Part shown: piece by piece, positions 1 through 9,822 of the stretch
Position numbering within the stretch: the stretch's first letter is position 1
Layout: the number at the start of each line of letters is the position of its first letter
NCBI GenBank assembly: GCA_021613535.1
Contig: CP075494.1
Location: 5,022,001 to 5,086,000, forward strand
From: Adineta vaga
Taxonomy: Eukaryota > Rotifera
Direction of reading: 5' to 3'
DNA: 64,000 bases
Notes under the pieces: model-generated
What the model saw: the letters and a program-made list of their open reading frames with translations, nothing else
What the model was told of the DNA's origin: nothing
The model's database searches: none
Translations under genes and position numbers: made by a program

Positions 1-1221
1 AACATCATATGTAAAGGAATTTGTAATTTTTCTGCACAATGTACATGACCAAACGATGGCGGATTCGCAATAATAGCTTCAGCTGTGAATGGTAATGATG
101 TTTCATCATCATTCGCTGTACAGGCAAGCCAAGTAGATTCAAGAATTTCAGAAAGAATATGTCGATGTTTTTTTACATCGCCTGCAACAATACTACTCAT
201 TGATGGAATAATACCTGCATTCTTTACCATAAATGACATTAAATCAGCTGGATTTCCAGCTAACGGAAAAAATTCCAGACCATTTTCACGAACGAAAGTT
301 CGAAATACTTCATGAGTAGCTAATCGAACTCGATGACCAGCAGCTAGAAGTGTTTGGCCGAGTCTATTAGAGAACATTGATTTTAGAAAAGAATCTCAAC
401 GATGAAAACAAAGTATATGAAAAAAGAACTTACGCAATAAATGGTTGAACATCACCTCTGGTACCAACAATAAGTATAACAATTGTAAGACGAGGTATTA
501 ATGATGTATTTTCAAAAGTTTCTTTCTCTTCATCTACATGAATTTGATTAATAGAAGGTATTGATGGTAATGATGATTCAAAATCTTCTTCTGAATTTGC
601 AAATACAACACTAATTCGTCGATCACCATCGTCAATTCGAACTGTATAATCAATAGCATCATTCTTTTTTTTCAAACTAGATTCATTAATTTTCAGTTGT
701 TTCGACGTCCAGATCATTGTACCATGTACAATAAGACGAACATGAAGAGAAAGATTTGTATCAGTACAACGTATAATTAAGATATTATTAGATTTCTTAT
801 TCTTCTCGATTGATTGACAGAAATTTAATAATTGTTGAGTCAATTCAATTGGTTCATCTTGTGATAACAACAAATTCGATATAAGTTTTTCTCCATTAAG
901 CCAAATACTAGCCATGATATTCGATGCATTCGAAGTATATTCATCATCATCAGATGAATCAAATAAAAGATAAACTTGTTGCTCGTCAGACATTATCCAA
1001 TCAAATTCTTTTTGATACCAATAATCGTATACAAGAGAAGCGTGATGATTATCTTCCTTATTAGTTGTAATACTATGTGGTAATGATACAGATAACCATT
1101 GATAAACAACATCAGAATCATTTGAAAATAATCTATCAGCATGATCAGTTTTTGGTTGAGAACAATATTTCCAATTATAATTAAAATCAACGTATGTCAC
1201 ATCATTTTTGTCGGTATGCAT
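1..1221 (-). CDS. Sterol 3-beta-glucosyltransferase-like UDP-glycosyltransferase, 5' part only
   Basis: Two exons are visible: 1221 down to about 435, then about 363 down to the window edge, separated by a ~70-nt GT-AG intron. Splicing restores the N-terminal signature VGTRGDVQPFIALG followed by LLAAGHRVRLATHEVF, which is characteristic of sterol glucosyltransferases (ATG26/UGT80 type, GT1/GT28 fold). These enzymes move glucose from UDP-glucose to the 3-hydroxyl of membrane sterols. About 250 residues precede the catalytic fold and are acidic and poorly recognisable. Exon 2 continues with the acceptor-side domain (FFPLAGNPADLMSFMVKNAG). The UDP-binding C-terminal half lies outside the window. 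Family assignment is firm; the exact sterol or lipid substrate is inferred. Confidence 0.8.
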
Positions 1222-2116
1222 TATCTATTAAATAACTAGGAAATTATATAACAGAAAAATGTATTTTTCAATCGTTATTATCTTTTATTTTCTCGATCGT
1301 ACTCGACATAATGAAACAATAACTTTATCATCATCTTATTCTTGTCTTTCTATATACATGGTACAAACATAAAAGATTTATATCTCATCTCATAAGTATA
1401 TTTTCGTAAAGAATATTTGTTGAAAGTATATACATCAATACATTACCGTTAGAATGAGTCTCTTTGAAAATGTAAGAGTTGTCATGCGTATCTACGTCGT
1501 CATTGCTCGTTCTTTCGTTCTCTCTTTTGGTTTTACGTTATCGATTATAATACACAATATCTTCTTCATTCTTTCTTTTTCATTTCGTTTTGTACGACTT
1601 AATGTGTATGTCAAAGAGTATATGAAAACACGATTAAACAATATATTGCGTCATTGATAATTTTCAATTACTTTTTATATCCAAGTCAGTTACGAATATA
1701 CGACAACAGAGGTAAGATATATTACTCAACAATTACAATGATCTGGTTCATCACCTTATTTTGATGTCTATTTCTTTGAAGCTATATCTATAGTTCATAC
1801 TATTGTACCATTTGAAAACATATCAACGGTTTTGTCGATCGACAATTCCATGAGTTACTATTATATTTACAACATTACCAGGTCAAATCTATCTGAATCT
1901 TGTTTTCATCAGTTCTACTTCATATGTTACTTCTGTTATATCGAATGTACTACATATCTATCAAGTTTAACCTTTTTCTAACGAAACTAAAACAAATAAG
2001 TTGAAATGTCGATTTGTATTGTGCCTTTTCAAGTCTCTTTTCATATATGTCAAACTTTCTTTCATTCATCACTATTTACACAAATTGTTAATAAAATATT
2101 CTATTCAATATAGAAA
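1222..2116. other. Intergenic, divergent promoter region
   Basis: AT-rich spacer between the divergently transcribed glycosyltransferase and CadD-type genes. A 67-codon frame at 1454-1657 is present but has skewed hydrophobic composition and no recognisable motif, so I do not call it. Nothing else is seen. Confidence 0.5.
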
Positions 2117-2950
2117 ATGAATGTTCATCAAACAAACGTTGGACAACTAATTCTCACTGCTTTGATAACATACATAGTCACAAATGCAGATGATTTAGTT
2201 ATTTTAATGAATTTTTTTACTCAAATATCATCGGGTAATTCTTCGATGAAAGTTCGTCATGTTTTTATCGGTCAATATTTCGGATTTTTGATTTTATTAA
2301 TAATTAGTCTTATCGGTTATCTAATTTCATTTGTATTACCGATTGAAATGCTTGGATTTCTTGGTTTCCTTCCAATATTTATTGGACTGAAGAATTTCAT
2401 TGAACTAGTGATTGAAATTTATAAGAAAAGAAAACATGGAACTATAACTGATATTATACCAATTGATTCCATATCTACAGTTCAATTAGAAATGATTCGT
2501 TATCGAAATGATATTGATGACAAAATTCGATATGAAATTAAAAGAGGAAACAATGAAGAAGAAGAACAACAACAACAACAAGAGCAAATGAAAACAAATC
2601 CTATTCTTTCCATTCTTAATCATATATTTTCTTTACAAACTTTGAAAGTAACGAGTATAACTGTAGCTAATGGCGGTGATAATATTTCTATATATACGCC
2701 ATTATTTGCTCAAGCAAAACAATGGCACATTGTTATTTATATCATTATATTTCTTCTGATGCTTTTCATCTGGCTTATTATATCGTATTATTTCATTAAT
2801 TTATCACCGGTATTGAATCTTGCACAAAAATGTGCACGTTATTTTGTTCCAATTGTTTTTATTGGTATAGGAATTTATATTGTAATTACATCGGAATGTT
2901 TTCTTTGGTTAATACGAGCAATTAAAACAAAAAATTTTCAAAACGGTTAA
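2117..2950 (+). CDS. CadD-family cadmium-resistance-type membrane transporter
   Basis: Intronless, 277 aa. The N-terminus carries the family motif TNADDL (residues 22-27) in the first helix, and the second half carries NGGDNISIYTPLF (from residue 185); both are hallmarks of the Cad cation-efflux/resistance family known from Gram-positive bacteria. Five or six hydrophobic helices are visible. The family is usually near 200 aa; the extra length is a charged cytosolic-like loop at about residues 95-170 with an acidic EEEE stretch and a short poly-Gln run encoded by CAA repeats. A function in export or tolerance of divalent metals is inferred from the family. Animals are not known to carry CadD as a core gene, so acquisition from bacteria is likely, with the loop added after transfer. 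Confidence 0.85.
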   Translation: MNVHQTNVGQLILTALITYIVTNADDLVILMNFFTQISSGNSSMKVRHVFIGQYFGFLILLIISLIGYLISFVLPIEMLGFLGFLPIFIGLKNFIELVIEIYKKRKHGTITDIIPIDSISTVQLEMIRYRNDIDDKIRYEIKRGNNEEEEQQQQQEQMKTNPILSILNHIFSLQTLKVTSITVANGGDNISIYTPLFAQAKQWHIVIYIIIFLLMLFIWLIISYYFINLSPVLNLAQKCARYFVPIVFIGIGIYIVITSECFLWLIRAIKTKNFQNG

Positions 2951-3145
2951 AGATATTATTTGAACTTTGATCAAAGTGATCGAATGTGTGTTTTCTCGAA
3001 TAAAATCTAACGAATATATCATGTCGATAAGTATATATTGTTGAAATATTATTAAATCTGTTCCACCCTCGAGATTTCTCAATTTCATTTTTTTCTATTA
3101 TAGGAGTTCAGAAAGAATATTTTTATGCAATAGAAGAGAATGTTT

Positions 3146-5533
3146 TTATTTCAGTTCAGCTACAATTCCAATACTAATTGTATTTTTTGCTTTTAATTTA
3201 ATATTAACAGCTGCTCCAGGATAAAGACTTTTTAATATTACATAGAGATATAATGGCCATCGAATCCATCTTAACCATCCTCTTGTTGCTACTTTAATTG
3301 TTACATTCGGAGTAAAAACTGTTACATTTAATTTATTATTTGGTATAGGCACATGATATTGATTTCGAGCAAGTAATAAAATGTCAGATGGTTTGATTCG
3401 ATTTTCTGAATAACCATATAATGCAGTTATATGAAAGATATTATCTCCATATTGTTTCACTGTTAATCGTTCTTCATTATCAACTGTCGATGCTTTTGTA
3501 TGTTTAATACGAAGAAAAACAATCACATGTGGAAATGAACATGTACGTGCTAAGAAATTTTCAAAAACATGAGGAGTATGTTTTGACGAATTGGTTAGGA
3601 AACAACCAACAGTTGGTGTAACAACAGCGGAAATTATATTATCAGTATTTTCATTTGTTTCATTTGCATAAGGCGATACATCTGGTAATGGAAGGATTGA
3701 AACATTTTGCAATAAATTTACACGACTTTGAACATGAGTTAAAGGTTTTTTCCTTTGAAAAATAAATTCCTCGTCAGAATCAGAATTGGAATCATCTTCA
3801 AAACTAATTCGATTGGCTGTTGATATAACAGGAAGATCAGCAAGAGAATATCGAGAATTTTGTCTTGTATTCGCCGTTGATATACCAAGTCTTATAGCTA
3901 ATGTTTGAAGATTTGTTGTTTGAGCATTAATTTTTAGGAATCGCTTCAAATTGCTTTGACCGAAAAACCAACAAAAACCAAAAATAAAGAAAACCAACGA
4001 TATGACAATTGCAACCCAACCACCTGTAGGAATTTTCGTTGCATTCGATGCCCATGTATACATATCAATAATTAGAAATAAACTAAATGGTAAAATAAAA
4101 TACCATGGTTTATGCCATGTATAATACATCACACAGAGATATAGAATTGTCGTTATTAACATAACACTACAGACAGTCACACCATAAGCATTGGTTATTT
4201 TTGAACTTTTCTGAAAACCCACAACAATAATGATAGTAAAAATCATTAAAATATAATTAATTGTTGGAATATAGATTTGTCCAATAATTTTCTTTGATGT
4301 ATGATAAATTTTAAATGGTACACAACATTCCATACCAATTGCTTGACTGATCAATGAAAAACTACCTGTTATAATTGCTTGTGATGCTATTATTGTTGCT
4401 AATGTTGCTAAGACAATCATAGGCCAACGAGACCAATTTGGTATTGAATGATAAAATGGATTATCAATTAAACTTGGATCAGATATTAATAATGCACCTT
4501 GTCCTAAATAATTAATTAAAACAGCTGGAAATACAACTAGAAACCAAGCTAAACGAACAGGCCATCGTCCAAAATGACCTAAATCAGCATATAATGCTTC
4601 GAGTCCAGTTGCTGATAAAAATACTCCACCAATTTGATAAAATCCTCGTGTTTTTTCTTCTAATAAATAATGAAATGCTTCCCATGGATTAAATGCTTTT
4701 AATATCACAGGTTTCATTGTAATTCTCCAAATACCAGTCATAAATAAAGTTAAAAACCATACTAACATAATTGGACCAAATGCAATACCAATTCGGGATG
4801 TTCCCCATCGTTGTGCAAGGAATAGTAAAACAATAATAATTATACCAATCGGTAAAGTCCAAGAATCTAAGCTAGGTACCTGAACAACTAAACCTTCAAC
4901 TGCCGATAAAATGGATACAGCTGGTGTTAACGCTCCATCACCAAGTAACATAGATGCAGCTATGAGTGAAACAATCAGTATTACATATTTCGTTTTCTTA
5001 CTCAATTTAATCTTTTCACTTGTTAATAAACCACATAAAGCAAATGTTCCACCTTCACCATGATTATCAGCCATTAAAATAAATATTGCATATTTTATTG
5101 AAACAACAACAATTAAATTCCAAACGATTAAACTTATTGCACCAATACACTGTGCTTCAGTTGGTTGATAATCAAATATTGTATTAACAACATATAATGG
5201 TGATGTACCTATATCACCAAATATAATTCCTAATGAACGAATAGTTAAACTAAAAAATAATGGGAAATTTTGACATGGCGTTATATCAGTTACTGAAGCA
5301 TGTTCATTTTTAGCTGATTTTGGAATGGACAATGATACATTTTCAGGTGTTATTTTAGTTATTATCGATACGATTGTTCGATTAGGATCAATCGATGAAG
5401 TACGTTTTGCTTGATGATTACGATCATTTTCAGTTTCGTCGTTTTCATTATCATTAACTAAAAAAGAAAAAGAGAAGAAAAGTTCAATCTCATATCTTAT
5501 ATTTATAACAAATACTTTCTTACCAATCTCCAT
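3146..5533 (-). CDS. kup: KUP/HAK/KT-family potassium uptake transporter
   Basis: About 773 aa if a 66-nt GT-AG intron (5523-5458) is removed after the first ten coding bases; unspliced, the frame stays open and gives 795 aa. The first helix motif LGIIFGDIGTSPLYV is diagnostic of Kup. It is followed by about twelve helices, the conserved GEGGTFALCGL and LGDGALTPAVS segments, and a hydrophilic C-terminal domain ending near 3146. Kup proteins import K+, probably with H+, across the plasma membrane. The family is widespread in bacteria, plants and fungi but is not an animal core gene, so horizontal origin is likely. A Ser/Asp/Glu-rich insert lies in the C-terminal domain (around 3760-3800). It starts downstream of, and convergent to, the CadD-type gene. 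Confidence 0.9.
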   Translation of the reverse strand: MEIGKKVFVINIRYEIELFFSFSFLVNDNENDETENDRNHQAKRTSSIDPNRTIVSIITKITPENVSLSIPKSAKNEHASVTDITPCQNFPLFFSLTIRSLGIIFGDIGTSPLYVVNTIFDYQPTEAQCIGAISLIVWNLIVVVSIKYAIFILMADNHGEGGTFALCGLLTSEKIKLSKKTKYVILIVSLIAASMLLGDGALTPAVSILSAVEGLVVQVPSLDSWTLPIGIIIIVLLFLAQRWGTSRIGIAFGPIMLVWFLTLFMTGIWRITMKPVILKAFNPWEAFHYLLEEKTRGFYQIGGVFLSATGLEALYADLGHFGRWPVRLAWFLVVFPAVLINYLGQGALLISDPSLIDNPFYHSIPNWSRWPMIVLATLATIIASQAIITGSFSLISQAIGMECCVPFKIYHTSKKIIGQIYIPTINYILMIFTIIIVVGFQKSSKITNAYGVTVCSVMLITTILYLCVMYYTWHKPWYFILPFSLFLIIDMYTWASNATKIPTGGWVAIVISLVFFIFGFCWFFGQSNLKRFLKINAQTTNLQTLAIRLGISTANTRQNSRYSLADLPVISTANRISFEDDSNSDSDEEFIFQRKKPLTHVQSRVNLLQNVSILPLPDVSPYANETNENTDNIISAVVTPTVGCFLTNSSKHTPHVFENFLARTCSFPHVIVFLRIKHTKASTVDNEERLTVKQYGDNIFHITALYGYSENRIKPSDILLLARNQYHVPIPNNKLNVTVFTPNVTIKVATRGWLRWIRWPLYLYVILKSLYPGAAVNIKLKAKNTISIGIVAELK

Positions 5534-5892
5534 AACACTTTATTAAAAAAATAATATCAAATCATTACTGATTATTAAACATATATAGTCATGTTTCACA
5601 TCAATGCATCGTACTTTCTCTCATTCTCCGTGAACCTTTGTTTATAGGCGTTAACTTTCAAATACATATAGATACTATTATTCACAAGGTAAGTATTTAT
5701 CTCTTCTACGCCAAAAAAGAGACAACATTAATGCTTAGTTATTCATCATTTATCGTTTTTGAATATAAAACAAATATAAAAGAACAGTCGATGAGAAATA
5801 AAAACATACATTCAGTAAACTAAAAAGAAAGAAAAAAAACGAATGTTTTTGTTCTTCAATTCATTTTCAAACGAAATAAAATCTTAATCCAC
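5534..5892. other. Intergenic
   Basis: AT-rich spacer between the divergent Kup and Cys-rich small genes. A 61-codon frame at 5638-5823 looks like chance. No other signal is seen. Confidence 0.5.
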
Positions 5893-6069
5893 ATGGGTTG
5901 TATATTTGGATGTTATAAATGTAATTTGTGTTGTTGTCGATCAGAACGTCGTATTGAACCTCATATAAGTTTCTGTTTGATTTGTCGTTGTTCACAATAT
6001 ATAAAACACAAACGTGGTTCAAATCAGTGTGATTGTGGACATAGTCCCGGTGAACATAAACGAATTTAA
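5893..6069 (+). CDS. Small cysteine-rich protein, possible N-myristoylated peptide
   Basis: A 58-aa frame, single exon as read. It begins MGCIFGCYKC and contains ten cysteines, ending with CDCGHSPGEHKRI. The CxCGH...H cluster resembles a compact metal-binding patch, and the Met-Gly-Cys start would suit N-myristoylation plus palmitoylation. No family can be named with confidence. Its stop codon overlaps by 4 bp the stop of the convergent coiled-coil gene, which suggests a compact arrangement, although overlapping ends could also mean that one of the two is not a gene. The high Cys density in an otherwise AT-driven composition argues against a chance frame. Confidence 0.5.
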   Translation: MGCIFGCYKCNLCCCRSERRIEPHISFCLICRCSQYIKHKRGSNQCDCGHSPGEHKRI

Positions 6070-6395
6070 ATGATTTTTAATTGATTTTTACACTCTGTAT
6101 TTATTTGTTGAATGAAATTTTCAATTTGTTTGATATTTATTTGAAGATTTTCGATCATAGATGGAAAATTTTTTTGTTTATTGAAAAGAAAACATTGATT
6201 TGTTTTGATTAAGATTTGTTTTAATAAAATATTTTCATAACGATATTGTTCAAGTTGTTTTTCATGATCGTTTTTTAAATATTTTATTTCATTTACAAGA
6301 TTATAAACTTCACTTTTCCAATAAGTTACAATTGATAGAAGATGTTGTTCATTCATTTGAAGAATTTCTCTTTTGGCGCGTGATTTACAAATCAT
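6066..6395 (-). CDS. Hypothetical coiled-coil protein
   Basis: A 109-aa frame with heptad-like spacing of Leu/Ile and many Glu, Lys, Gln and Asn, predicted to be a helical coiled coil across most of its length. The basic start (CKSRAKRE) followed by heptads loosely recalls a bZIP region, but the bZIP Asn and Arg signature is not complete, so I do not assign it. The frame is open upstream of the chosen ATG to about 6460, and a 5' exon may be missing. It ends tail to tail with the Cys-rich small gene. Confidence 0.4.
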   Translation of the reverse strand: MICKSRAKREILQMNEQHLLSIVTYWKSEVYNLVNEIKYLKNDHEKQLEQYRYENILLKQILIKTNQCFLFNKQKNFPSMIENLQINIKQIENFIQQINTECKNQLKII

Positions 6396-6649
6396 AATAT
6401 CAAATTTGAATTCAACTGTATCACCAAAGAAATAACTCTTATGGAAAATAAGAAAAGATCAGTGTAATGAATATCAGCAGATGTCGTGTTGTAACAATGC
6501 ACACAAATTTCAACGTATTGATTAATCCTTCGGAATAACGAATAGGAAATGATTTAATTTAAAGGAAACAAAGTCGTTTCGTTTCATAATTCAGATAGAA
6601 ATTTTTACAAATAAATCGACGATTGATAAAGAACAATTTTTTGTGTTTT

Positions 6650-7589
6650 ATGAAGTTACAATATAAGATTCTGTCGAGTCTATTGACTCGAAATCATGTT
6701 TTTACAAATAGCAAACAATCTTCTCATCTTTTCTCAAGTTCTGTACTATCACAAACATCTTCTTCGAACGATAAATCTATTTTGGTAAGCGTATATGCAA
6801 TGTACATTGAAGTTATAGATTTTATCTTATGGACTCGTGTTCTAGGACAAAGTTGCCAATGAACTTCGTCATGCTAAACGTGTTTTGGCTATTACTGGTG
6901 CAGGTATATCTGCTGATTCAGGTTTACCGACCTATCGTGGTATTGGTGGATTGTATAGTGATGGGAAAGAAACTGAAGATGGAATGGCAATTGAAGAAGC
7001 TCTCTCAGGTCATACGATGCGTACTAGACCAGATATCTGTTGGAAATACATTCATCAAATTGAATTAGCTTGTCGTGCTGCTAAACACAATTCTGCACAT
7101 GAAACACTTGTTGCTTTCGAATCAAAATTTAAACATTTTACTGTACTTACACAAAACGTTGATGGTTTACATCGAACTGCTGGTACAAAAAATCTCATTG
7201 AAATTCATGGCAACATTCAAGATTTATTTTGTACTTCATGTGGTCACGAAACTTATGTTAAAAATTTCGAAGATATGAAAATTCCACCGAATTGTGAACG
7301 TTGTGGATCTCTCGAACGACCACGTGTCGTTCTATTCGGAGAAATGTTACCGGCGCGAGCAGTTTCACAACTTTATGAAGTTATGGATAAAGGTTTAGAT
7401 GCTGTTATTAGTATAGGTACAACTAGTGTATTTCCATATATTGCTGAACCAGTATTACGTGCAGCTCGAAACAATGCGATTACAATTGAAATTAATCCCG
7501 GTGATACTGAAGTATCAGATATTGTACGTTATCGTTTACGTGATCGAGCTGTAACAATTTTACCTGAATTACTAACACGTCTTTCATAA
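6650..7589 (+). CDS. SIR2-family NAD-dependent protein deacylase (bacterial type)
   Basis: Two exons, 6650-6784 and 6846-7589, with a 61-nt GT-AG intron; 292 aa. Exon 2 holds a complete sirtuin core: NAD-binding GAGIS (residues 63-67), QNVDGLH, catalytic His166 in EIHG, zinc ligands Cys174/177 and Cys195/198, then SIGTTS and EINPGD. It removes acyl groups from lysines, consuming NAD+. The sequence is closest in feel to bacterial NpdA/CobB-like sirtuins, and the SIRT5 Tyr/Arg pair after the PTYRG motif is not obvious. Exon 1 adds 45 residues rich in Ser, Thr, Lys and Arg with few acids, compatible with a mitochondrial presequence; targeting is inferred. An AATAAA lies at 7656-7661. The ATG at 6650 is chosen because the upstream extension has no ATG. 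Confidence 0.9.
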
Positions 7590-7995
7590 TTTGTTCTCAC
7601 TTACTCGAATGCAATGACATTTCAACGAATGATGATGAAAAGATTTTATTTTTTAAATAAAATAGTGCTTAGCACAAAAAACTAAACTATTCAGAGTCAT
7701 AACTCAATGATCAATCGACAATATATTTGAAACGATTATTTTATCCTTTACCTTTTCATCTAATGGTTTCTCTATCAGGTCTTGAGATATCTTACACGTG
7801 CGATGTATTTTCTTTTCTGTTATTCATTGCCTAAGCACACATTATATTATCACTTAAATAACTTAATATATATAAAATATTATGCTTCTTTTTTTGTATT
7901 CTACTAGCAAGATGTAAGGGATATTTATTTTCAGCATGACATGAACGAAAATTACTATTTTTTTATCTATGTAGTATTATTTCATCAGCTTTTAG
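7590..7995. other. Intergenic
   Basis: Contains the AATAAA of the sirtuin gene (7656-7661) and otherwise featureless AT-rich sequence before the GNAT gene. Confidence 0.5.
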
Positions 7996-8553
7996 ATGAA
8001 CTCATCTTTCGATCTTCCACATTCAAAATTTCCATTATTATCACTATCACCTTTAATCATAGAGGATGCTCCTGAAATGTTAATACATCTTAATGATGAA
8101 CAGACAATAAAATATCTTATTGGTCCACCATTTCCTATCGAAATTGAACAAGTCAAAGGTTATATTTCTTCTCGACCTTTCGTCAATGGACAGTCTCTAA
8201 CATATGCTATTCGTGATCATAATATAATGATTGGTGAATTGAGCTTAGTACCTCAGGCGACTGTTAATACATATGAACTTGGATATTATCTTGCTCGTCC
8301 TTATTGGAAGAATGGTATTGCAACTGCAGCAGTAAAAATCTTTTTGAATGAAATGATAAAACAAATGAAAACCAAAGAGGAAATTCATATCGAAGCAGGA
8401 TATCTTGCGGATAATGTTGGCAGTAGAAAAGTTCTAGAGAAATGTGGTTTTATAAAGATAGGTTACGAAGAGAAAATGAAGAATGGACAAACTTTTCAAG
8501 GTGTTAAAATGATACGAATTATTGCGAGTAACAAAAAACTTTCCAAAAGTTGA
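7996..8553 (+). CDS. GNAT-family N-acetyltransferase, RimJ/RimL type
   Basis: Intronless, 185 aa, the usual length for the family. It follows the RimJ/RimL plan: LSPLIIEDAPEMLIHLNDEQT at the N-terminus, IGELSL and ELGYYLARPYWKNGIATAAV (the acetyl-CoA pyrophosphate-binding segment equivalent to Q/RxxGxG/A), and the C-terminal VGSRKVLEKCGFIKIGYEE. Such enzymes acetylate N-terminal or small-molecule amines using acetyl-CoA; the substrate here is unknown. The gene is intron-free and lies with other bacterial-type genes, so acquisition by transfer is plausible. Confidence 0.85.
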   Translation: MNSSFDLPHSKFPLLSLSPLIIEDAPEMLIHLNDEQTIKYLIGPPFPIEIEQVKGYISSRPFVNGQSLTYAIRDHNIMIGELSLVPQATVNTYELGYYLARPYWKNGIATAAVKIFLNEMIKQMKTKEEIHIEAGYLADNVGSRKVLEKCGFIKIGYEEKMKNGQTFQGVKMIRIIASNKKLSKS

Positions 8554-8620
8554 TATCTATTGAAAATTGATTTGTAAAGATGTACTTTACTTTTATTTTA
8601 TACACAACTGCAATAACAAT

Positions 8621-8642
8621 AACAACAACAACAACAACAACA
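8621..8642 (+). repeat. (AAC)n microsatellite
   Basis: Seven AAC units in the short spacer between the convergent GNAT and nuclear receptor genes. Confidence 0.9.
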
Positions 8643-8661
8643 AGATTATTTATGATTTTAT

Positions 8662-9822
8662 TTAACAAATTTGTTCAATATCATCAAATAAAAGTGCTAA
8701 TTCGATTTGTTCGACAAGAGAATCAATATCATTCACATGTGTCCTTAAACTTTGTGCATGGGCTGTTAACATTTTCAACGCTAGAAGGCAAACTGTTAAA
8801 TTAAGAAATCGTTTTACAGCTCCATAATAATTATATTTAGCGATAAGATAATTCCATATCACTTCAACGTATCGATTTTGAGTATGAAAGACCATTAAAG
8901 AATCAATTAAATTCATTGAAATATTTTGTGAACATAAACATACATTTTCTGAAACAGCAAATAATGCCATACTCATTTTAACAATAACAATATCTCGATC
9001 AATATATTTCATTGCCCAACAATGAATATCAATGGTATATTTTCCATATTTTGTTTTCATAATTTGTAAAAAATCATTAAGATTATATAAACGACAGTAT
9101 TTCATACTAAATACACTAGTCATACAAGCTACATTATCAGCAGCAGTACGTAATACAATTGAACGATCATTAAATGGTAATTTACAAAGCTCATTATTAA
9201 CACGTAAATATCGTGCTGTTGTGTCATAAATTAATGTTAAGAATTTCTTCGCAAGTGTTTGAAATGTGACATGTGTATGATGGATGTTATGTAAATGTCG
9301 ACCCATTGCAAAAAGTTGAGATTCATTATAAGAATGATATAAATTAGACAGAAGCTCCCATTGATTATCTGTTAATATTGTTTGTAAACCATTCAATGAT
9401 AATGACTTGAAATGAACATATTTAGATAATCTTGAATAGAATCAATTTTCAATAATCTTACCTGTTTTGATTGATATGGGTTAGGTAATTTAATTGAAGT
9501 AGTTTTTCTTGATGGACGAAATCGATCAGTTTTCATTCCACAATGAAAACATTTCGCAAGTCGACATGATGAACAGATATGTCGAGTAATATTGTTTATT
9601 TCACAATGACCATCGAAATTACATGGTAAGTATTTCTAAATCATAATTTAATGAATATAACAAGAAGTAAAGAATTCAACTAACTTTTTTTGAATTGGCA
9701 TTTCGTCGAAAGAACATTTTACACGAATGACATGATACAACACCAAAAAAAGCATATTGTGCAGGAGCATTACATACTTTACATTGACGTGTAAGTAGTT
9801 TAGTTTGTTTTTCCTTCATCAT
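8662..9822 (-). CDS. Nuclear hormone receptor with divergent P-box
   Basis: Three exons are inferred: 9822-9685, 9635-9462 and 9405-8662, all phase 0, with introns of 49 and 56 nt; 351 aa. Exon 1 encodes the first zinc finger (C-x2-C-x13-C-x2-C; Cys14, 17, 31, 34) with a P-box reading SCHSCKMFFRR where canonical receptors have CEGCKGFF. Exon 2 encodes the second finger (four further Cys, ending CRLAKCFHCGM). Exon 3 encodes a helical ligand-binding-like domain with LPFNDRSIVLRTAADN, typical of the region around helix 3 to helix 5. It is a DNA-binding transcription factor; target sites and ligand are unknown. The P-box suggests a lineage-expanded receptor class. Only the third exon is a long open frame, so the gene is easy to miss. 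Confidence 0.85.

Noticed and set aside
1454-1657. 67-codon hydrophobic frame
   Set aside because: Composition follows T-rich DNA, no motif, no splice or polyadenylation support.
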